64,000 bases of DNA, from assembly GCF_008806325.1 (NCBI RefSeq), contig NZ_WACR01000009.1, forward strand, positions 1-64,000. The letters run 5' to 3'. This document shows, piece after piece, positions 8,075 to 17,643 of this stretch (positions are counted from its first letter, which is position 1; each line of letters begins with the position of its first letter). Under the pieces are notes generated by a model. The model did not search any database. It was not told the DNA's origin and saw nothing but the letters and a program-made list of their open reading frames with translations. Made by a program: the position numbers and the translations under genes. Origin of the DNA: Salibacter halophilus. GTDB taxonomy: Bacteria > Bacteroidota > Bacteroidia > Flavobacteriales_G > Salibacteraceae.

Positions 8075-10741
8075 GTGACAATCAATCAACGCATACAGAG
8101 TTTTATAATTGTGGTTCTGACCGTAACGGCAGTAAGTGTGTTTTTTTCGCACTGTTCTACCGAAAAAACGGGTTGGGCACACCGCACATTTCACAATGTG
8201 AACGCACGATTCAATGGCTATTTCAACGCTAAAGAGCTTATGCGTTTTGATGAAATTGATCTCCGCGAAACAGAAGATAACTACGATGATTTGTTGCCTG
8301 TTTTTAAAGGATCGGTTGAGGAGAACAGGCAGCCGATGCTGGGCGACATGGAAACTGTGATTGAAAAATGTACCAAAGTCATCAACTATCACTCGATTGA
8401 AAAGCGCGGCAAACAGTATGTGAAATGGATTGACAACTGCTATTTCCTCATGGGGAAAGCCAATTATTACAAGAGTGAGTATGTTGAAGCTCACAATTTT
8501 TTCGACTACGTTTCAAAAAAATTCAAAGACGAAGACTCTCAGATTCCGGCTATGCTGTGGCTCGCGCGAAACAACCTGGAACGTAAGCGATACGAGGATG
8601 CAGAAAAAGTCTTAAGGCTTGCCGAGAGCAAACCCAAAATCACTGAGGAGCAACTCATCACGTTGAGGCTCATCTATGCCGATCTCTACATCAGGCAAGA
8701 AAACTACCTGCTCGCCATACCAGAGGTTCGTTATGCCATCGTCAAATCAAAGGATAAAGATCGCAAAGCGAGGTTGTCGTTTTTGCTAGGTCAGTTGTAC
8801 CAGAAAGTAGGCGAGCACCAAAACGCCAGCGATAAATTCAAGGAAGTTATTGAATACAACCGCGATTACCGTCAGGTTTTTTACGCCAGAATTGAGCGTG
8901 CTATGTCCTACAGTGGCGGTTACGGAGCTTCATCTGTAAAAGAGGAACTCAATGACATGCTCGTTGATGAAAAATACATCGAGTTCCGCGATCAAATATA
9001 TTACGCCCTCGCTGAGGTTGCACTCAAGGAAGGTGATAAAGAAAAAGGAATTGAGCTGTTGAAGAAATCGGCCAGTGTGAGCCAAAACAACAACAAGCAA
9101 AAAGGGAAATCCTTCATGAAGCTTGCCAAGATCTATTTTGGCGATTTGGAGTACCAAAATGCGCAGCGCTATTACGACAGTACGCTGGCTTTTATTTCTT
9201 CAGAACACCCCGAGTACGAGTCCACAGTCAAGCTTTCAAACAACCTGAATGAGCTGGTTACGCAAATCGAAATCATCGAGACACAGGATAGCTTGTTGAG
9301 AGTTGCCAATATGCCTGAAAAGGAAAGGCTCTCTTTGCTGGATGACATCATAGAAGCTCGCAGGGAAAAAGAGCGCGAAAAAGAAGAATTCAATACGAAA
9401 AATGATTTCGGTCAGAACCAAACGGCAATGGACCAGGGACCAAAAACCCCGGGAATGGGCGGAAACAAGTGGTACTTCTACAGTCCCACTGCTAAAGGTT
9501 TGGGAGCGTCAGAGTTTAAACGGATTTGGGGATCGCGTAAAAATGAAGATAACTGGAGGCGATCTGACAAAAGCACAGTTCAGGTTGATTTTGCTAAAGA
9601 CAATAGTCAGAACCAGAATGACTCGGCCGGAGTTTTTGTCAACGCATCAGGCGATACAGTAAAGGCTTCAAATGATTGGGAAGAGTACGAATACTACCTG
9701 AAAGATCTTCCATTTTCAGAAGAGAAGAAAGAAGCGGCAAATGAAAAAATCATCGATGCGTATTATGAGCTCGCCATCATTTACAAAGAGAAGTTACAGG
9801 ATGAGCTCAAGTCTATCGAAACCCTCGAAAAACTAAACAGCCGCTTTCCAGATCACAAACACCTTGTGGGTTCGTACTTCAGGTTGTACCGCATGCATGA
9901 ATCGGTTGGTAACAGTGCGCGATCTGAAGAGTACAAACAAAAAATTCTCAATCAATTCCCTGACTCTGATTACGCCAAAGTAATTGAAGATCCGTACTAC
10001 CTGGAGCGTGAAAGTGAGTTGACAAAAGAAGCAAAAGAGTTTTACAAAAAAACATACGGCTATTACAACCGAGAGCTTTATCTGCAAACAATGCGTAGCA
10101 GTCAAAAAGGAATAGACCTTTACAGTGAAACAGAGTACGGTCCCAAGTTTGAATTGCTCCATGCCCTGGCGGTTGGAAAAGAAGAAGGGCGTAAAACAAT
10201 GATCAGTGAGTTGCAAACGCTCAGTAATAAATACGACACCACTGAAATTGGTAAAGAAGCTGCGGAGTTGATTGCCGCGGTACAGTCTGTTGAAAAGCGC
10301 GAAGAGGAAGCAAAAGCAGCCGAGGCGAGGAAAGAGCAGCAGGAAGAAGCTAAGAAAAACACAAACTACAATTACAATCCAGGTGAGCGTCACTTGTTTG
10401 TCGTATTCCTACCAACAGGCGGAGGTGCCAATCCGCGTACTTTACGGATCGGAATATCGAATTTCAACAGGCAAAATTACAGCAGCAGTGAATTGGAATT
10501 ACAGCCAATTCAGCTCAAGCCCGACACGCAAATGGTGAGCGTCAAGGATTTTGAGTCTGCTGAAAAAGCCATGACCTATTACCGCACCTTCAGCAATGAC
10601 AAAATAAAACTCGCGATGATCAACCAGGCCGAATTGCCCCGGTTTGTTATCAGCTATAGCAATTACGCCACTTTTTACAAGCGTAAAGACATACAGGAAT
10701 ATTTAGAATTCTTTAATAAAAAATATGCTGAGTATTTATAG
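8075..10741 (+). CDS. PorW/SprE-like T9SS and gliding TPR lipoprotein
   Basis: A large (888 aa) lipoprotein of tetratricopeptide repeats, matching the PorW/SprE family needed for type IX secretion and gliding. It starts with GTG; signal segment FIIVVLTVTAVSVFFSHC ends in the lipidated Cys. The segment after it (RTFHNVNARFNGYFNAKE) is characteristic of this family. Successive TPR-like helices fill about residues 60-370, and a Glu/Lys/Ala-rich linker precedes the C-terminal region. It presumably acts in the periplasm on the secretion motor or channel complex. The secreted proteins at 20113, 52455, 57733 and 62313 would be clients of this machinery. Confidence 0.85.
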   Translation: MTINQRIQSFIIVVLTVTAVSVFFSHCSTEKTGWAHRTFHNVNARFNGYFNAKELMRFDEIDLRETEDNYDDLLPVFKGSVEENRQPMLGDMETVIEKCTKVINYHSIEKRGKQYVKWIDNCYFLMGKANYYKSEYVEAHNFFDYVSKKFKDEDSQIPAMLWLARNNLERKRYEDAEKVLRLAESKPKITEEQLITLRLIYADLYIRQENYLLAIPEVRYAIVKSKDKDRKARLSFLLGQLYQKVGEHQNASDKFKEVIEYNRDYRQVFYARIERAMSYSGGYGASSVKEELNDMLVDEKYIEFRDQIYYALAEVALKEGDKEKGIELLKKSASVSQNNNKQKGKSFMKLAKIYFGDLEYQNAQRYYDSTLAFISSEHPEYESTVKLSNNLNELVTQIEIIETQDSLLRVANMPEKERLSLLDDIIEARREKEREKEEFNTKNDFGQNQTAMDQGPKTPGMGGNKWYFYSPTAKGLGASEFKRIWGSRKNEDNWRRSDKSTVQVDFAKDNSQNQNDSAGVFVNASGDTVKASNDWEEYEYYLKDLPFSEEKKEAANEKIIDAYYELAIIYKEKLQDELKSIETLEKLNSRFPDHKHLVGSYFRLYRMHESVGNSARSEEYKQKILNQFPDSDYAKVIEDPYYLERESELTKEAKEFYKKTYGYYNRELYLQTMRSSQKGIDLYSETEYGPKFELLHALAVGKEEGRKTMISELQTLSNKYDTTEIGKEAAELIAAVQSVEKREEEAKAAEARKEQQEEAKKNTNYNYNPGERHLFVVFLPTGGGANPRTLRIGISNFNRQNYSSSELELQPIQLKPDTQMVSVKDFESAEKAMTYYRTFSNDKIKLAMINQAELPRFVISYSNYATFYKRKDIQEYLEFFNKKYAEYL

Positions 10742-10769
10742 TCTCTCAACCAAGAGTGTTGTGAATCAC

Positions 10770-10777
10770 TATATTTG
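10770..10777 (+). promoter_or_regulatory. -7 box before the bactofilin gene
   Basis: TATATTTG, exact TAnnTTTG match, 18 nt before the ATG at 10796. A TTG inside this box is in frame with the gene but is not taken as the start. Confidence 0.6.
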
Positions 10778-10795
10778 CACCAAATAACCAGCTCA

Positions 10796-11221
10796 ATGTT
10801 TAAAAGTAAGAACGAAATGGCAAAAGGGAAGAACGAAGGAGATCTGGGTTCCAGAAATCATATTGCGCAAGGGACTTCCATCAAAGGAGATGTTATTACT
10901 GAAGGCGATATTCGCATTGACGGTAAACTCGAGGGAACTGTCGTTTCTAAAGGAAAAGTCGTGGTCGGAACCACGGGCCATATTGAAGGAGAGATTAAAT
11001 GCGATAAAGCGAATTTCTCTGGCCGTGTAAAAGGGAAAGCCACCGTTTCAGAAATGGTTTCTATTCAATCATCAGGATCATTTAGTGGAGAGCTCGTTTA
11101 TGGTAAGCTTGGTGTTGAGCCGGGTGCCGAGCTGGAAGGCACATTCGTGATTGCAGGAAAAGTAAAAGATATGAAGCGCAATGACGAAAAAGAACAAAAA
11201 CGATCAGAAAAATCCGCTTGA
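10796..11221 (+). CDS. Bactofilin (polymer-forming cytoskeletal protein)
   Basis: Bactofilins polymerise without nucleotides into filaments that position cell-wall or motility machinery. The product is 141 aa, with a right-handed beta-helix of short glycine-spaced repeats between about residues 25 and 120 (IKGDVITEGDIRIDGKLEGT, GHIEGEIKCDKANFSGRVKG). It has charged, disordered ends rich in Lys and Glu. The ATG at 10796 is chosen because the earlier in-frame TTG lies within the promoter box. The last 41 nt overlap the start of the AtpZ-like gene in another frame, linking bactofilin to the ATP synthase region. Confidence 0.9.
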   Translation: MFKSKNEMAKGKNEGDLGSRNHIAQGTSIKGDVITEGDIRIDGKLEGTVVSKGKVVVGTTGHIEGEIKCDKANFSGRVKGKATVSEMVSIQSSGSFSGELVYGKLGVEPGAELEGTFVIAGKVKDMKRNDEKEQKRSEKSA

Positions 11222-11402
11222 TTCCTTTATAAGGTATTCGGCAAGTGCCATTCAAATGGGAGCTGCCATAGCGATTTGCGCTTATGGCGGTGTCAAGCTC
11301 GATGAATGGCTTGATACCGAACCATGGTTTACAGTGGGGCTTTCGTTATTCGGTGTATTTGGCGGACTGTACCTGGTTCTGAAAGACCTGATTAAACAGT
11401 GA
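11181..11402 (+). CDS. AtpZ/AtpI-family ATP synthase accessory protein
   Basis: Small membrane protein of 73 aa with two transmembrane helices at about residues 22-38 and 48-67. The signature GGVKLDEWLDTEPWFTVGLS fits AtpZ-type proteins found next to atpB. Family members assist assembly of the c-ring or transport magnesium or calcium. It overlaps bactofilin by 41 nt and the next gene by 4 nt, so translation is probably coupled. Confidence 0.85.
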   Translation: MTKKNKNDQKNPLDSFIRYSASAIQMGAAIAICAYGGVKLDEWLDTEPWFTVGLSLFGVFGGLYLVLKDLIKQ

Positions 11403-11788
11403 AACAGCATTTAACTTTTTCGATAAAGCTCACCATCCTTGGAGCAGTTCTCTATTTTGGCAGCGACCTGTTCTTATTATCACTGTCAGATCCAAACTTC
11501 AAAGCGCCATCATTCGCTGATCATCTGTTTCTCTGGGTTATCTCGGTGTTGACGATCAATGTTTGCATTATTCTGAGCAAAAGATTGCCAAAATCGGTTG
11601 GCTTTGGGTATGTAGGTCTCGGAATGCTAAAGATCATCGCGATTCCACTTTTTCTTTTAGATGAATTCATGAATCAAACAGATGCAACCGTTCCGTTTCT
11701 ATTGCACTTTATGGTGCTCTATTTCATTTACATGATAGCGGAAATAATCTTGCTCAAAAAGCTCCTCGATAAGCAGTCGTTTTCATGA
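11399..11788 (+). CDS. Four-helix membrane protein upstream of atpB
   Basis: 129 aa with four predicted transmembrane helices (ILGAVLYFGSDLFLL, LFLWVISVLTINVCIIL, VGLGMLKIIAIPLFLL, FMVLYFIYMIAEIILL). The GTG start overlaps the TGA of the AtpZ-like gene. Genes of this kind sit between atpZ and atpB in flavobacteria and occupy the place of AtpI (DUF6168-like). Its role in ATP synthase assembly is inferred from position only. Confidence 0.75.
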   Translation: MKQHLTFSIKLTILGAVLYFGSDLFLLSLSDPNFKAPSFADHLFLWVISVLTINVCIILSKRLPKSVGFGYVGLGMLKIIAIPLFLLDEFMNQTDATVPFLLHFMVLYFIYMIAEIILLKKLLDKQSFS

Positions 11789-11823
11789 AAAATGAGCCTT
11801 AAATTTTTTCCTTTAGAAAAAGG

Positions 11824-11853
11824 TTTGCGGGTAAAACTTTATAGCTAAATTTG
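11824..11853 (+). promoter_or_regulatory. Promoter of the ATP synthase operon
   Basis: TTG at 11824-11826 and TAAATTTG at 11846-11853 are separated by 19 bp, matching both Bacteroidota promoter elements (-33 TTG and -7 TAnnTTTG). It is 37 nt before atpB. Confidence 0.65.
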
Positions 11854-11890
11854 CAGCAATTTTTGAGAGGGATACGTCCAACCAGGATAA

Positions 11891-12976
11891 ATGTACAAAA
11901 TGCAATATTTCAAGGGTTTACTTAAGTCGCTGGTACTTATTTTTTTGTCTGCAACCGTAGCTATTCAGGCTCAGGCAAGTCAGGATGAGGGAAAAGAATT
12001 CAATCCGGGAGATGTAATCATGCATCACATTGCCGATTCTCACGGTTGGCACTTGTGGGATTATACAGATGAAAACGGAGAAAAGCATGCTGTAAGTATC
12101 CCGCTCCCCGTTATTTTATTTCATAATGGCGGATTAGACATGTTCATGTCGAGCGCTTTTCATCACGGTGAAGAGCCTGTTACAAAAGGTGATGTTACCT
12201 ATATAATGCATCACAGTGACATTTACATAGCCAATGAAGCAGGTGGGTTAGATTTCGATGAAGAGCATCACCCAACCAATGCACAACCTTTAGATCTTTC
12301 TATTACCAAGAATGTATTCATGATGTTGTTATCTGGCGTGTTGCTGCTCGTTCTATTTGGCGGAGCTGCACGATCTTACAGGAAATCGACAAACGGTTCG
12401 CCAAGAGGCCTTGCTTCTTTCCTGGAACCACTTGTGGTTTTTGTTCGTGATGACATTGCTAAACCAAACATCGGTGATAAATACCACAGATTTATGCCTT
12501 ACCTGTTGACCATTTTCTTCTTTATATGGATCAACAACCTGATAGGGCTTATTCCATTTTTCCCGGGCGGAGCTAACGTAACAGGAAATATCGCTTTCAC
12601 ACTAACCTTATCAGTTTTTACATTCATCGTGACGAATGTAAACGGAAACAAGCACTACTGGAGACATATTTTTGCAACTCCGGGTGTGCCTATAGCAGTA
12701 TTGCCGATTATGGCGCTCGTTGAGTTCATCGGAATATTTACAAAGCCTTTCGCGTTGATGGTTCGTTTGTTTGCGAACATCACAGCAGGGCACATTATTA
12801 TATTGTCACTGGTTTCATTGATCTTTGTTTTTGAATCAGTGTTTATTTCGCCTATCTCGATAGGTTTTGGATTGTTTATGAACGTGTTGGAGCTACTTGT
12901 AGCTGCTTTGCAGGCTTACATCTTTACATTGCTTTCTGCGATGTTTATAGGTGGAGCTGTAGAGGAACACCATTAA
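11891..12976 (+). CDS. atpB: ATP synthase F0 subunit a
   Basis: Forms the proton half-channels beside the c-ring. At 361 aa it is longer than the E. coli protein because of an N-terminal signal-like segment (LLKSLVLIFLSATVAIQAQA) and a His- and acid-rich domain (IMHHIADSHGWHLWDY), both usual in Bacteroidota. The conserved channel helix with the essential arginine is visible (FALMVRLFANITAGHI). An ATG at 11900 is an alternative start three codons in. It is the first gene of atpB-E-F-H-A-G. Confidence 0.95.
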   Translation: MYKMQYFKGLLKSLVLIFLSATVAIQAQASQDEGKEFNPGDVIMHHIADSHGWHLWDYTDENGEKHAVSIPLPVILFHNGGLDMFMSSAFHHGEEPVTKGDVTYIMHHSDIYIANEAGGLDFDEEHHPTNAQPLDLSITKNVFMMLLSGVLLLVLFGGAARSYRKSTNGSPRGLASFLEPLVVFVRDDIAKPNIGDKYHRFMPYLLTIFFFIWINNLIGLIPFFPGGANVTGNIAFTLTLSVFTFIVTNVNGNKHYWRHIFATPGVPIAVLPIMALVEFIGIFTKPFALMVRLFANITAGHIIILSLVSLIFVFESVFISPISIGFGLFMNVLELLVAALQAYIFTLLSAMFIGGAVEEHH

Positions 12977-13009
12977 TTGTGGATTTATTTGTTAAACTAT
13001 AAATTGTAA

Positions 13010-13228
<219 letters not shown>

Positions 13229-13315
13229 AAACCAAAAAGCAACAAACTTTTAAAAGTAGAGGATGTCAACGATTGGTTGCAGCCTCTACTTTTTCTTACG
13301 AAACAGTAATTTACC

Positions 13316-13810
13316 ATGAATTTAGTTACACCAGATATAGGATTGATCTTTTGGACAACGCTCACGTTTCTCATCTTACTTTTTCTTTTGAAAAAGTTTG
13401 CATGGAAGCCGATCTTGAACATGGTTAAAGAACGTGACGAGTCTATCGAAAATGCGTTGAACGCAGCTGAAGAAGCCAAAAAAGAAATGGCAGTTCTCAA
13501 TGCTAAAAACGAAGAGTTGCTTCAGGAAGCTCGTGAAGAACGTGACAAAATGTTGAAAGAAGCACGTGACACTAAAGATAAAATGATTAGTGAAGCGAAG
13601 TCACAGGCTCGTGAAGAAGGAGATAAGCTAATTAGGAATGCACGTCAATCAATTGAAACTGAGAAAAAGGCTGCATTAGCTGATATTAAGAATCAGGTAG
13701 CTACACTTTCTGTCGAGGTTGCTGAACGTATCCTCAAAGAAAAGCTCTCTGAAGGTGATGGGCAGGAAAAGCTCGTTGAAAAGTATATTCAAGACATCAA
13801 CCTGAACTGA
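13316..13810 (+). CDS. atpF: ATP synthase F0 subunit b
   Basis: Peripheral stalk subunit of 164 aa. One N-terminal membrane helix (IGLIFWTTLTFLILLFLL) is followed by a long charged coiled coil to the C-terminus. The rigid stalk holds F1 still against the rotor. It follows atpE after 87 nt and precedes atpH by 9 nt. Confidence 0.95.
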   Translation: MNLVTPDIGLIFWTTLTFLILLFLLKKFAWKPILNMVKERDESIENALNAAEEAKKEMAVLNAKNEELLQEAREERDKMLKEARDTKDKMISEAKSQAREEGDKLIRNARQSIETEKKAALADIKNQVATLSVEVAERILKEKLSEGDGQEKLVEKYIQDINLN

Positions 13811-13819
13811 TAGTAGGTA

Positions 13820-14377
13820 ATGAAAATTACAAAAGCAGCATCACGTTATTCTAAATCTCTGCTCGAGTTAGCAGTTGAAAAGGATCAGCTCGAAAAAGTG
13901 CTCGAAGATATCAACTCGATTTCTGCACTTTTATCAGAGTCAAGAGACCTTTCGACCTTTCTCGTGAGCAAGGTTGTGAATGACGACAAAAAAGAAGAGA
14001 TAATGCGCTCCCTGTTCAGCGGGAAAGTTACGGATCTGACCATGAATTTCATTTCTCTGCTTGCCCGTAATAAACGAGCCAATATTCTTGCTGAGGTTTT
14101 TGAAGACTTCAAAGAACGTTATAAAATACACAAGCGTATTCTTACAGTTCAGGTGACAAGTGCAGCTGAGCTGAGTGATGATATGCGCAAAAAGATCAAA
14201 GACGCGATCAAAGCAGAAAACTGGAATGAGATCGTAATTGAGGAAACAGTTAATCCCGATATTATTGGCGGATTCATCCTCAAGACAAACGATTTACAGT
14301 TTGACGCAAGCGTAAGCGCACAATTACAGGAAATTAAACAGTCATTTTCAAACAAAGATTATATCGCCCGTCTTTAA
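13820..14377 (+). CDS. atpH: ATP synthase F1 subunit delta
   Basis: Links the peripheral stalk to the F1 head. It has the usual length (185 aa), helical N-terminal domain (ASRYSKSLLELAVEKDQLEK) and C-terminal motif NPDIIGGFILKTNDLQFDAS typical of delta/OSCP proteins. One GGTCAGANCC copy lies inside (14032). Confidence 0.95.
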   Translation: MKITKAASRYSKSLLELAVEKDQLEKVLEDINSISALLSESRDLSTFLVSKVVNDDKKEEIMRSLFSGKVTDLTMNFISLLARNKRANILAEVFEDFKERYKIHKRILTVQVTSAAELSDDMRKKIKDAIKAENWNEIVIEETVNPDIIGGFILKTNDLQFDASVSAQLQEIKQSFSNKDYIARL

Positions 14378-14405
14378 GGGCCTGAAATATTAAAGTTCAT
14401 TAACG

Positions 14406-15980
14406 ATGGCAGAACTAAATCCAGCAGAAGTTTCAGCAATATTAAGGGAACAACTTTCCGGTTTCAAAAGCGATGCTGAACTCGAAGAAGTAGGAACGGT
14501 ATTGCAAGTAGGTGACGGTATCGCTCGTATCTACGGTTTAACTAACGTTCAATCTGGTGAGCTGATTGAATTTGAAGGAGGCAAAAAAGGTATTGCACTC
14601 AACCTCGAAGAGGACAATGTGGGTGCTGTATTGCTCGATTCTTCAAACGATATCAACGAAGGCGACACTGTAAAACGTACAAAGCAAATTGCTTCGGTCA
14701 GAACCGGAGAAGGCATTGTAGGTCGTGTTGTAAACACACTCGGTGAGCCGATTGACGGAAAAGGCCCTATTGAAGGCGAAACTTATGAAATGCCACTCGA
14801 GCGTAAAGCACCGGGTGTTATCTATCGTCAACCGGTTGATGAACCTATGCAAACAGGTATCAAGTCGATTGATGCGATGATCCCGGTAGGTCGTGGACAG
14901 CGTGAGTTGGTTATCGGTGACCGTCAAACAGGTAAAACAACTGTTACGATTGATACGATCATCAACCAAAAGGAATTTTACGATAGGGGAGAGCCTGTTT
15001 TCTGTATTTACGTTGCAATTGGTCAAAAAGCATCAACTGTAGCGCAAATCGTGAATACTCTCGAAGAAGCAGGAGCAATGGACTACACAGTAGTTGTTGC
15101 TGCTAACGCTTCAGATCCGGCTCCAATGCAGGTTTACGCTCCATTTGCCGGTGCGGCAATCGGTGAGTATTTCAGAGATACTGGTCGTCCAGCATTGATC
15201 GTTTACGATGATCTTTCAAAACAAGCGGTTGCTTACCGTGAGGTATCACTTCTTTTGAGAAGACCTCCGGGACGTGAGGCATTCCCGGGTGATGTATTCT
15301 ACCTTCACTCTCGTTTGCTCGAGCGTTCAGCAAAAGTCATCGACAATGATGAAATCGCTTCTCAAATGAACGACCTCCCTGATGTATTAAAAGACAAAGT
15401 AAAGGGTGGCGGTTCATTGACTGCACTTCCAATTATTGAAACTCAGGCAGGTGATGTTTCTGCATACATTCCGACAAACGTAATTTCGATTACTGACGGA
15501 CAGATCTTCCTCGAGTCTAACCTGTTTAACTCAGGTGTTCGTCCAGCGATTAACGTGGGTATTTCAGTATCACGTGTTGGTGGATCGGCTCAAATTAAAT
15601 CGATGAAGAAAGTTGCCGGTACATTGAAGCTCGATCAGGCCCAGTACCGTGAGCTCGAAGCTTTCGCCAAGTTTGGATCTGACCTTGATGCAGCTACTAA
15701 AGCTGTTCTCGATAAAGGTGCGAGAAACGTTGAGTTGTTGAAACAACCTCAAAACTCTCCTCTCCCAGTTGAAGAGCAAGTTGCCATTATGTATTGTGGT
15801 ACAAAAGGACTTCTTCAAAAAGTGCCGGTTAATAAAGTACGTGAGTTTGAAGGTGAATTCCTCTCGCTTATGCGCAACCAGCACCAGGATGCACTCAGCG
15901 ATCTCAAGTCAGGAAAACTGACTGATGAGGCTGTTGGTACTATCGAAAAAGTTTGTGCTGATATTGCAGCAAAGTATTAA
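14406..15980 (+). CDS. atpA: ATP synthase F1 subunit alpha
   Basis: Non-catalytic nucleotide-binding subunit of F1, 524 aa. The P-loop GDRQTGKT is near residue 172 and the alpha signature [17 protein letters not shown] lies near residue 380. Two copies of the GGTCAGANCC word occur here (14696 and 15675) in different codon frames. Confidence 0.97.
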   Translation: MAELNPAEVSAILREQLSGFKSDAELEEVGTVLQVGDGIARIYGLTNVQSGELIEFEGGKKGIALNLEEDNVGAVLLDSSNDINEGDTVKRTKQIASVRTGEGIVGRVVNTLGEPIDGKGPIEGETYEMPLERKAPGVIYRQPVDEPMQTGIKSIDAMIPVGRGQRELVIGDRQTGKTTVTIDTIINQKEFYDRGEPVFCIYVAIGQKASTVAQIVNTLEEAGAMDYTVVVAANASDPAPMQVYAPFAGAAIGEYFRDTGRPALIVYDDLSKQAVAYREVSLLLRRPPGREAFPGDVFYLHSRLLERSAKVIDNDEIASQMNDLPDVLKDKVKGGGSLTALPIIETQAGDVSAYIPTNVISITDGQIFLESNLFNSGVRPAINVGISVSRVGGSAQIKSMKKVAGTLKLDQAQYRELEAFAKFGSDLDAATKAVLDKGARNVELLKQPQNSPLPVEEQVAIMYCGTKGLLQKVPVNKVREFEGEFLSLMRNQHQDALSDLKSGKLTDEAVGTIEKVCADIAAKY

Positions 15981-16030
15981 TTGAATGATGAGACTATCGC
16001 TTTTGGCGGTAGTCTTTAAAATGATATTAG

Positions 16031-16909
16031 ATGCCTAATTTAAAAGAGGTTCGTAACAGGATCACTTCGGTAAACTCCACCAAGCAGATTACTTCTGCTA
16101 TGAAAATGGTGGCGGCTGCCAAGCTCAAAAGAGCTCAGGATGCTATTACACAAATGCGTCCTTACGCTGAGAAACTCAGTGAGATTTTGGGTAATGTAAG
16201 TGCCAGCCTTGATGTATCTGAGAATGCTTACGCTGAAGAACGCGAAGTGAAAAAGGTTTTGATCGTTGGTGTAACATCAAACCGCGGGCTTTGTGGTTCT
16301 TTCAATGCTCAAATCAACAAGAAGATCGATAAGTTCATCAAAAATGAACTCAAGGATGTACATGTTGATGTTGTGACTGTAGGGAAAAAGGCTCAGGATT
16401 ATTTCAGAAAACAGCAATTGCTTCTCGAAGAGGGTGGTTCTATTCCTCAGGAATCGAATGACATCTTTGATAATCTCGAGTTTGGTGTTGTTTCAGAACT
16501 CGCTGAAAAGATCATGGATGCTTTTTTAAATGGCGAGTACGACAAAGTTTACATCGGGTACAACCAGTTTAAGAATGCCGCTACTCAAGTATCGACAATT
16601 GAACAGTTCTTACCTGTTGTTACTCCTGAAACGGATGAAGCGTCATCAGAATACATCTTTGAGCCTAATAAGAAGGACATCTTAGATGAGATGATTCCCA
16701 AGTCGCTCAAGACTCAGCTCTTCAAAGCGATTTTGGACTCTAACGCATCAGAGCACGGTGCCCGAATGACTGCGATGCACCAGGCGACTGAGAATGCGAC
16801 AGACTTGTTGAAAGAACTCAAGCTTTCTTACAACAAAGCGCGTCAGGCAGCTATTACAAAAGAAATTTTGGAGATTACTTCCGGTGCCGAAGCACTCGCG
16901 GCAGATTAA
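16031..16909 (+). CDS. atpG: ATP synthase F1 subunit gamma
   Basis: Central rotor shaft, 292 aa. The conserved N-terminal helix (RNRITSVNSTKQITSAMKMV) and C-terminal helix with MTAMHQATENA are clear. It is the last gene before a strong terminator. The beta and epsilon genes (atpD, atpC) are not in the window; Bacteroidota usually keep them in a separate operon. Confidence 0.96.
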   Translation: MPNLKEVRNRITSVNSTKQITSAMKMVAAAKLKRAQDAITQMRPYAEKLSEILGNVSASLDVSENAYAEEREVKKVLIVGVTSNRGLCGSFNAQINKKIDKFIKNELKDVHVDVVTVGKKAQDYFRKQQLLLEEGGSIPQESNDIFDNLEFGVVSELAEKIMDAFLNGEYDKVYIGYNQFKNAATQVSTIEQFLPVVTPETDEASSEYIFEPNKKDILDEMIPKSLKTQLFKAILDSNASEHGARMTAMHQATENATDLLKELKLSYNKARQAAITKEILEITSGAEALAAD

Positions 16910-16932
16910 TCTTTCAAAAAACGATTCAATAC

Positions 16933-16966
16933 AAAAAAGCCCATTCCGAAAGGATTGGGCTTTTTT
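16933..16966 (+). terminator. Terminator of the ATP synthase operon
   Basis: Stem AAAAAAGCCCAtTCC / GGAtTGGGCTTTTTT with a GAAA loop (one mismatch) and a T run, 24 nt after atpG. Confidence 0.9.
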
Positions 16967-17136
16967 AATATCTAACTAAATTACGGTTGGATATGAATAG
17001 CTTAATGAAATATAAACCATTAAGAAGTTAAGGTTCATTAAGCATAGATTAATGCTCTGAACAAGGAGATCTATTGATAGGTTTTTGATTGTATTACATT
17101 CTCGCTAGTTTTATAATCAATCTTAACCACTGATCA

Positions 17137-17547
17137 ATGACTAAGCGAGAAGTAACTCAGTTATCATATGAAGTAACAGGATCTGCTATCAAAGTCCATA
17201 AAGAGTTGGGCCCCGGCCTGCTTGAAAGTGTCTATGAAAAATGCCTAAAGTTTGAATTAGAGCTAAACGGATATGATGTTAAACAGCAGCTTAATATACC
17301 TGTGAAATACTCCGGAGCTACTATTGAAACAGATTTAAAACTTGACTTACTGGTCAACAATACGATTATAGTAGAGCTAAAAGCTGTGGAAAGACTTTTA
17401 CCTGTCCATGAGGCACAAATTCTGACTTATATGAAACTTCTTGGAAAACCTCAGGGACTGTTGATTAATTTTTTTACGAATAATATATCATCATCCATGA
17501 AGCCTTTTGTAAATGACTTTTTTACTGAGCTCCCAGATGATGGATAA
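17137..17547 (+). CDS. GxxExxY-family protein (PD-(D/E)XK-like)
   Basis: A 136-aa member of the GxxExxY family, named for the motif seen here as GLLESVY within HKELGPGLLESVYEKCL. Downstream, LDLLVNNTIIVELKAVE has the spacing D...E-x-K of PD-(D/E)XK nuclease folds. The biological role of the family is not established. It stands alone between the atp terminator and a hairpin, and the 227 nt before it hold only that terminator. Confidence 0.85.
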   Translation: MTKREVTQLSYEVTGSAIKVHKELGPGLLESVYEKCLKFELELNGYDVKQQLNIPVKYSGATIETDLKLDLLVNNTIIVELKAVERLLPVHEAQILTYMKLLGKPQGLLINFFTNNISSSMKPFVNDFFTELPDDG

Positions 17548-17564
17548 TCCAATTAAAGCAAAGG

Positions 17565-17588
17565 GAATTGCTCTCCTGAGAGCAATTC
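17565..17588. terminator. Perfect hairpin between convergent genes
   Basis: GAATTGCTCT / AGAGCAATTC with a 4-nt loop (10 bp). It lies between the GxxExxY gene and the end of lepA and could stop transcription from both sides, although neither side has a long T run. Confidence 0.45.
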
Positions 17589-17643
17589 TTAATGACTCTT
17601 CATCTCTTAATGGTCAAAAAATAAACACTCTCTTTACAGTTCA

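Noticed and set aside
9833-10393. 186-aa minus-strand reading frame rich in Phe and Cys
   Set aside because: It is antisense to the PorW/SprE TPR gene; its composition is the mirror of Lys/Glu-rich coding sequence.
10775-10795. Bactofilin start at the TTG of 10775
   Set aside because: That TTG is part of the TATATTTG promoter box; the ATG at 10796 gives the normal protein.
16970-17136. Possible small gene or RNA before the GxxExxY gene
   Set aside because: Only AT-rich sequence with repeated TTAA-like words was seen; no reading frame or stable fold stands out.
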